Source of the DNA: Gordonia mangrovi
GTDB taxonomy: Bacteria > Actinomycetota > Actinomycetes > Mycobacteriales > Mycobacteriaceae
Reading direction: 5' to 3'
NCBI RefSeq assembly: GCF_024734075.1
Contig: NZ_CP102850.1
Location: forward strand, 930,001 to 994,000
DNA: 64,000 nt
The position numbers were made by a program, and so were the translations under genes. Shown here piece after piece: positions 63,501-64,000 of this stretch (the stretch's first letter is position 1; each line of letters opens with the position of its first letter). The notes beneath the pieces were generated by a model. The model had not been told where the DNA came from. It saw only the letters and a list, made by a program, of their open reading frames with translations, and made no database searches.

Positions 63501-64000
63501 CCAGGGAGGGGTTGTCGACGCCGGTGAGAACCGAGACCGCCGACGCGATAGTGCGTTCGATCTCGGTGCCCGGCTCTGTTTGTGGCGCCGGGGCCGGAGC
63601 CGCGTGCGAGATCGCAGCGGCGACCGCCGCACGGTCCACCTGGCCGCCGACGTCGAGGGGCAGGGTGCTGAGAACGACGATGCGTCGCGGCCAGAGCACC
63701 GCGGGGAGGTAGGTGGTGAGGTGGGCGCGGACCGCTGCGGTCACCGTCGTGTCGTCGGTCTGCGCGGGTGCGGTGGTCACCGCGAGGTCGAGGCGTTCGC
63801 CGAGTTCGGTGGTGCCCGGGACGGCGACGGCGGTGTGCACGCCGTCGGTATCGGTGGCGGCACGTTCGATCACCTCGGGCTGGACCCGGACGCCATGGAG
63901 GGTGACCTCGTTGTCCCGGTGGGCGTGCGGGCGCAGTTCGCCGGTTGCGGGGTCGATGTAGGCGAGTTGGCGGGTGGCCTCGCCGTCCCGGTGGATCTCC
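51544..64000 (-). CDS. Large nonribosomal peptide synthetase (5' end beyond window)
   Basis: Open to the right edge, about 4,150 residues in view. Order from the edge: partial A (64000-63600), T (Ser near 63470), C (62080-63320; HHIAIDE), A (60560-62070; [19 protein letters not shown]), T (60456-60491; GGTSLSA), C (58930-60300; HHIAVDG), A (57410-58860; [10 protein letters not shown]), T (57256-57295), C (55850-57110; HHIAIDG), T (55645-55685), C (54100-55340; HHIVLDG), A (52440-53830), T (GGNSL, near 52336) and TE (51547-52190; GWSLGG, ATHAAL). One module is C-T without an A domain. The last A domain has [13 protein letters not shown] in place of the usual PKG loop. Family-B and family-C repeats are translated in frame between or within domains. 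The TE implies release of a peptide or cyclic product. Product unknown. Confidence 0.93.
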   Translation of the reverse strand, partial: EIHRDGEATRQLAYIDPATGELRPHAHRDNEVTLHGVRVQPEVIERAATDTDGVHTAVAVPGTTELGERLDLAVTTAPAQTDDTTVTAAVRAHLTTYLPAVLWPRRIVVLSTLPLDVGGQVDRAAVAAAISHAAPAPAPQTEPGTEIERTIASAVSVLTGVDNPSLDTALIDFGVTSLILMQAAARAGAALNISVPLTGVTPTATIRELAELVAQSKSVPPVERGESAAYRPTPAQHEIWLLNRADRDAIVDHLPVHLRLAAGVTADAVRAALIDVVARHEALRTVYPDEGGAPTAIVVLVADAAATAPITAAALDAAGINRAVSTPFELTVDLPWRAVIDDSGETVDVVLVAHHIAIDEWSLPLVLADFAVAVQARQAGAEPEWSSPATGFSAALEARDTPSGSGIYWTRALRRAPEHLVLPAPARSQSGGLARGPATYLRRAIGSDLRGRAVEVARSADTTLNTLLSLAVAAALGDYTDTDDIVISMPVAGRDTSDELHTVGMFVQTVPLRITGARELAVSPALVRISKAIADARRHAASAPTGLADVTFAYHAAQPDLAASGVIVEAESLPMYQARTALEFSVVDDGAGLAITLAVAERSVDVAAAGHILNRFVEYIAGLASADRDQRVSDSAPVPSAPPRTDRQTPLVDPIEALLRHADTRPHAPALVAGGDRLTYRQLVAQASEFADRLRGAGVRPGDRVALQLSGGSDVVVAILATLMADAVYVPVDPDYPQSRIDLMLEATEPAAMVRPGLQLSAGPGLGVAEPIPGGAYIIHTSGSTGAPKGVVVTRSNLAALLGAGLEVVDAGPDDVWSWLHSSTFDFSVWEILGAVASGGCVVAGDRGIVHDPRRLAATLDAHGVTILSQTPTAFAALRDPNLVGPGTLAAVRSVVFGGEALDSMSLRQFADARPDVRLINLYGITETTVILTACDVDIHDERSIIGAPLDGVGWAILDSRLRPVPAGAVGDLYVAGGQVSLGYLNAPALTAARFVADPAGSGERMYRTGDRVREVAPGRLAYLGREDDQVQIRGHRVELGEITATLRAIPGVGNVRVVVAPGRSVGDERLIAFVTEDGFADRVDVAALSEAMLVAACSARLPGHAVPARVMVVDGFPMTTSGKLDRAKLLARLAESAEPARPLTASEEIVATAMRAFVAETVDVTPSTNFFAAGGTSLSAARFAAALAADGHPVGVPAIFDHPTVEGLARLLEGEAPGERLPSLDERRAEPDRLPLTPEQMDVWLRWRTEPDFTGYLMHAALPVPASVDAVRRAVAAIAARHDALRTSFPVVDGDPYQRRWTDDEVAGFVAVQLDADRDVSAGVDAALTGLVTPIDLAESLPWRLRVVEHDGQTWLLVVGHHIAVDGESFPILAAELAAEVTDQAVEGSDRVDYRQYSLWRAQMVAARHDELVAHWTQAFAEPVSALRLPEVNLRAASERSAQVVRAEGVLGESVTAALDALAVSRRTTAFVVAHTALAAVLARQADTSTVTIGTAVSGRLDARLAQVPGLFARAVPLHTAVDLEVPFGELLASVTEVDLGAFAHADLPLTEIAEIADPGRAGAGTALFEVSFGVVPEEVAHRWSSSGDEGDAYRDQVGGAGFDTSSASASDYSTSGLGASADAGATLRGTPSQARSFLRDQGVPLFGIDVSMYRIDGRAHLSMTCTDRVASAQRLEALCGAVVDVLSRAVADVDQPTAALLAGETAVASPAPPVETLAELLTGGLAERPDAVAVVDGAVTMSNAELDRRATTVARELIAAGVGPGDVVVQLLPRSVWGVVATLGTARAGAAFVNIDPADPAERRRTILERARPAAVLTLGDSGVAGIAVDQIAPDDRPFDPAERVRPLHADDAAYITFTSGTTGVPKGVIVTHRGLAGWVRDTVNRLLLTADDRVLHTYAVGFDAHLMGLVPPRIVGAPIVICPPDVIAADDLRDTVVDHDVTVLLTTPSVLPTLHPAELPGVRHVAVGGEALGAGLIRDWTATTTLSNEYGPTETTVAVTSSRYTDTPDTVSIGSPLAGVTAHVLDTRLRPVPDYTVGELYVAGPALARGYLHEFGRTAAAFVADPAGSGDRMYRTGDLVHRRADGTLVIHGRTDDQVKIRGIRLEPSEIDAALSRLPEVATAVTAVRASSSGEKVLVSWVVGEPEHELDADALRGELTHVLPRAIIPAAIIPVETLPIGRTGKADVAALPSPELGASATARVALAEGTQHLVAAVWAEVLEVPLTEFGAETDFFEAGGTSLSATRVTARLSAATGVDVPVRVLFEARTVREVAALVDDLRGTGADPRPELLPLPDHLPLAYPQRRMWIHHHYDPTSTAYHVPVVIRIDGDIDLTRLRAAVDAVVDVHAVLRTAYPDGPAGPVQRIVERRESVLGHKTVDATALWPAIETFLSTPFDLDHEPGFRAGVFDTDDARYFVAALHHIAIDGWSMRIVLADLLRAYQGETLTAGLSYADFTQWQMRRLGGPDDPASRYTRELDHWLSVLDGAGEPVQLPGRRDVAGAAGRISGRLPSAVAAGLRAAADGLSATVFHLAHAALADLLGQWTGQWDTVIGVPVHGRSAADWESVVGMFVNTVALRTRLSARQPIAAVVEQARDVALDAADNADVPYDVVARAVRPHAHTGFDPLISVLLVNEDVLPTVSGEVLGAGEWQAAVLDEANATVDAKFDIEVVLAEDAAGLAVTVVHSGFVPGAVAQAFLDDFLTVFGAAAGDVSGAFPVVSGGVGGTVPASAVVEGAVVAADAELVRQVAAVMAEVLDVPVDEIGAGDDFFALGGTSLSATRVTSTLGRELGVRVPTRLLFENPSAGELAGVVALLEGSGALRDARLAPRSSGSGGDSRSFLAGTSGSGGYESASVRGGGGGGGALRDTRLAPRSSGSGEDAGEMRVELAPTQRRMWVNAQLLGDLPIYGVPVIVPVPDGATGDAAAAAIETVVARHPALRMRFHTTPDGPRQQAVEGWRPEIRHIDSAELAARVDEFTAPFDLEAAPPVRAWVIESESVPVAVVLVAHHIVLDGESADIVAAELTELLTGVPLNAAATGFDVVAGRLAVEDRETRDEQLDFWAQTLEGYSGQLDLVAERPEVRDLRTGSVDVELGDEVSAAVAAAAERGQASEFHVLHAGLALALGVQGGVDDVALATPVSMRRDADTAGTVGMLISTVVLRTQMSAGLTIGELIGQVRDADLAAIDHGLVAFDDVVALVDPPREAGRHPLVQVAFSAGGVGGALGDIGEMLEERSEFDLHVVAVEDGGRWRLRVEYARDLFDDAAIAVVAERVGAGVAAVVGDAATPVAGVDLLSDAEWEVWARCALLGGGALRDTRLAPRSSGGGGELVRQAALRDAPPQAPALLRDRGDASSRGWLGGGALRDTRLAPRSSGSGGELVRGEVLLGELLARAVARYPDNTAVEDGRRQLTYREFDDWVSFTARALRERGLGRGDVIAVEIPRSIESVVALWAVTRIGATCVPVDVTYPAARLERVVQVIGARVIGPDAVPAQPTGTVAPEPLTPMRPDELAYIITTSGTTGTPNVVGVPHRGVHRVASLGDVVTTDRVGMAISPGFDATFHDMLLPLATGAALVVVPAEVSGGRDLTDFLRAQRVSVFTATPSVMRTLTPAALTDLRAVYIGGEALTADLADTWSHTAQVINIYGPTETTVTVSTSHHTTGQHIRLGRPRPGIGAFLLDRMLRPTPPGVVGELYIAGTGVARGYLGDAALTAARFVAGPGGQRLYRTGDLMRLDPAADQLVYVGRADRQIKIRGQRVEPAEIDAVLTTAGAERAATVLRDGPVGPALVSYVVSPDTSSDRLWAACRRTLPRHMVPARIVVVDQLPLSGAGKLDERRLPEPQWSRSRRAPGTPVDQAVIAAFDEVLGVEAGMDDDFFALGGNSLALLSLRDALAGNGIDVSAAQLFTHPTPADIVELLDSGSADDRVVRLSQSTDGTPVWCVHTAAGVVEQFRPLAEALASPVFGLQLPELIDATRDMPDTVAALAARHVATLREVQEHGPYRLVGWSLGGVIAHEIARQLVEAGEEVTQLVLLDPRTPAELGRVPDDELHATHPLRAAAQQRDPEAVRRFDERSATMAQAARDYQLTPVAVGRTCYVAATDNPDPDAWGRAVGPVEVVAAGATHAALGEPETLRRIARLLEEEL
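53860..53901. repeat. Repeat family B inside NRPS (C-A linker)
   Basis: A full unit in the NRPS reading frame, translated as [13 protein letters not shown] just before the last A domain. It is nearly identical to the intergenic copy at 39283. It keeps the frame and introduces no stop. Confidence 0.85.
53940..53983. repeat. Repeat family B variant inside NRPS
   Basis: The same ends (CCCTGAGGAGCG and GTCACGAAGGG) with a different centre, GAGCTTGCGGAGG. It is translated as [15 protein letters not shown] in the same C-A linker, between the two full copies. Confidence 0.75.
54010..54051. repeat. Repeat family B inside NRPS (C-A linker)
   Basis: A full unit translated as [13 protein letters not shown] right after the end of the fourth C domain ([12 protein letters not shown]). 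With the two preceding entries it makes three units in about 190 bp. Confidence 0.85.
55357..55398. repeat. Repeat family B inside NRPS (T-C linker)
   Basis: A full unit translated as [13 protein letters not shown], just before the C domain opening [11 protein letters not shown]. It is adjacent to a Gly-rich stretch and another copy. Confidence 0.85.
55489..55530. repeat. Repeat family B inside NRPS (T-C linker)
   Basis: A full unit with two changes (AGGAGCGA, GAGCGTCAC), translated as [13 protein letters not shown], immediately after the T domain (VVALLEGSG). A truncated relative, CCCTGAGGTGCCCGC, lies at about 55457. Confidence 0.82.
59076..59117. repeat. Repeat family B variant inside NRPS condensation domain
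   Basis: A unit with family ends (CCCTGAGGAACGA and GCCACGAAGGG) and an altered centre (CCGAGCCTGCGAGGG). It is translated as [17 protein letters not shown] within the C-terminal lobe of the second C domain, next to the family-C pair. Confidence 0.72.
59149..59249. repeat. Repeat family C, inverted pair inside NRPS
   Basis: Two elements of about 45 bp, 59149-59196 and 59206-59249, are imperfect reverse complements of each other: CTGGTTGAGTAG...GTATCGAAACCAG faces CTGGTCTCGATACG...CTACTCGACCAG. The first shares the GAGGCGCTAGCCGAG core with family B. Both are read through in the NRPS frame, giving [14 protein letters not shown] and SDYSTSGLG. Confidence 0.8.

Noticed and set aside
1-64000. 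tRNA, rRNA or integrase/transposase genes marking an island
   Set aside because: I looked for transposase motifs and tRNA-like segments and recognised none; the accessory nature of 32-45 kb rests on gene content and repeats only.

Overview
The window is high-GC DNA from a mycolic-acid actinomycete, most like Gordonia or a close relative. The evidence is menaquinone genes (menB, menE), an F420-type LLM oxidoreductase, a MoeY/Rv1355c-like protein, an antigen-85-like esterase, frequent GTG starts and 4-base ATGA/GTGA gene overlaps. The genus is inferred; no 16S or other marker gene is present.

Region 1 (1-3.1 kb): a truncated exported protein, a hotdog thioesterase, a 52-residue membrane protein and menB. 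Region 2 (3.2-27.1 kb): an exopolysaccharide locus. Eleven tightly coupled minus-strand genes (20161 down to 5534) encode CDP/NDP-sugar enzymes, a 2OG-type oxygenase, a Wzx-like flippase, a Wzz-like co-polymerase, a Wzy/ligase-like membrane protein, two fused double glycosyltransferases and a Tat lipoprotein glycoside hydrolase. A separate GT2 and a WbaP-type initiating phosphotransferase, the latter divergent from a LysR regulator, complete the set. Two membrane GGDEF cyclases and two degenerate-GGDEF/EAL proteins flank it, which suggests c-di-GMP control of polysaccharide export.

Region 3 (27.1-32.5 kb): a GNAT/autoinducer-synthase-like protein diverges from a ThiF-nitroreductase fusion, with a perfect 16-bp dyad between them; then an LLM oxidoreductase and menE. 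Region 4 (32.5-45.4 kb): a zinc metallopeptidase, a Phd/RelE pair, a choloylglycine-hydrolase-family enzyme, a PLD-Ski2 helicase fusion, an MFS transporter, two tandem RES toxin-antitoxin modules, an AbiEi/DUF559 protein and a HigBA pair with a frameshifted toxin. It reads as an accessory defence/toxin-antitoxin island.

Region 5 (45.4-64 kb): an antigen-85-like esterase, a partial duplicate of a DUF4012 gene, an MDR oxidoreductase/TetR divergent pair, the full DUF4012 gene, a low-molecular-weight tyrosine phosphatase and the 3' 12.5 kb of a large NRPS gene that runs off the right edge. The NRPS module order in the window is A(partial)-T-C-A-T-C-A-T-C-T-C-A-T-TE.

Two dispersed repeat families stand out. 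Nine copies of a roughly 40-bp inverted repeat with 13-14-bp arms lie at gene 3' ends between 32.4 and 49.3 kb. A second repeat (about 42 bp, CCCTGAGG...GAAGGG) is intergenic at 39.2 kb but recurs inside the NRPS reading frame, where it is translated without a stop into a recurring peptide at domain boundaries. No tRNA, rRNA, CRISPR array or transposase gene was recognised.
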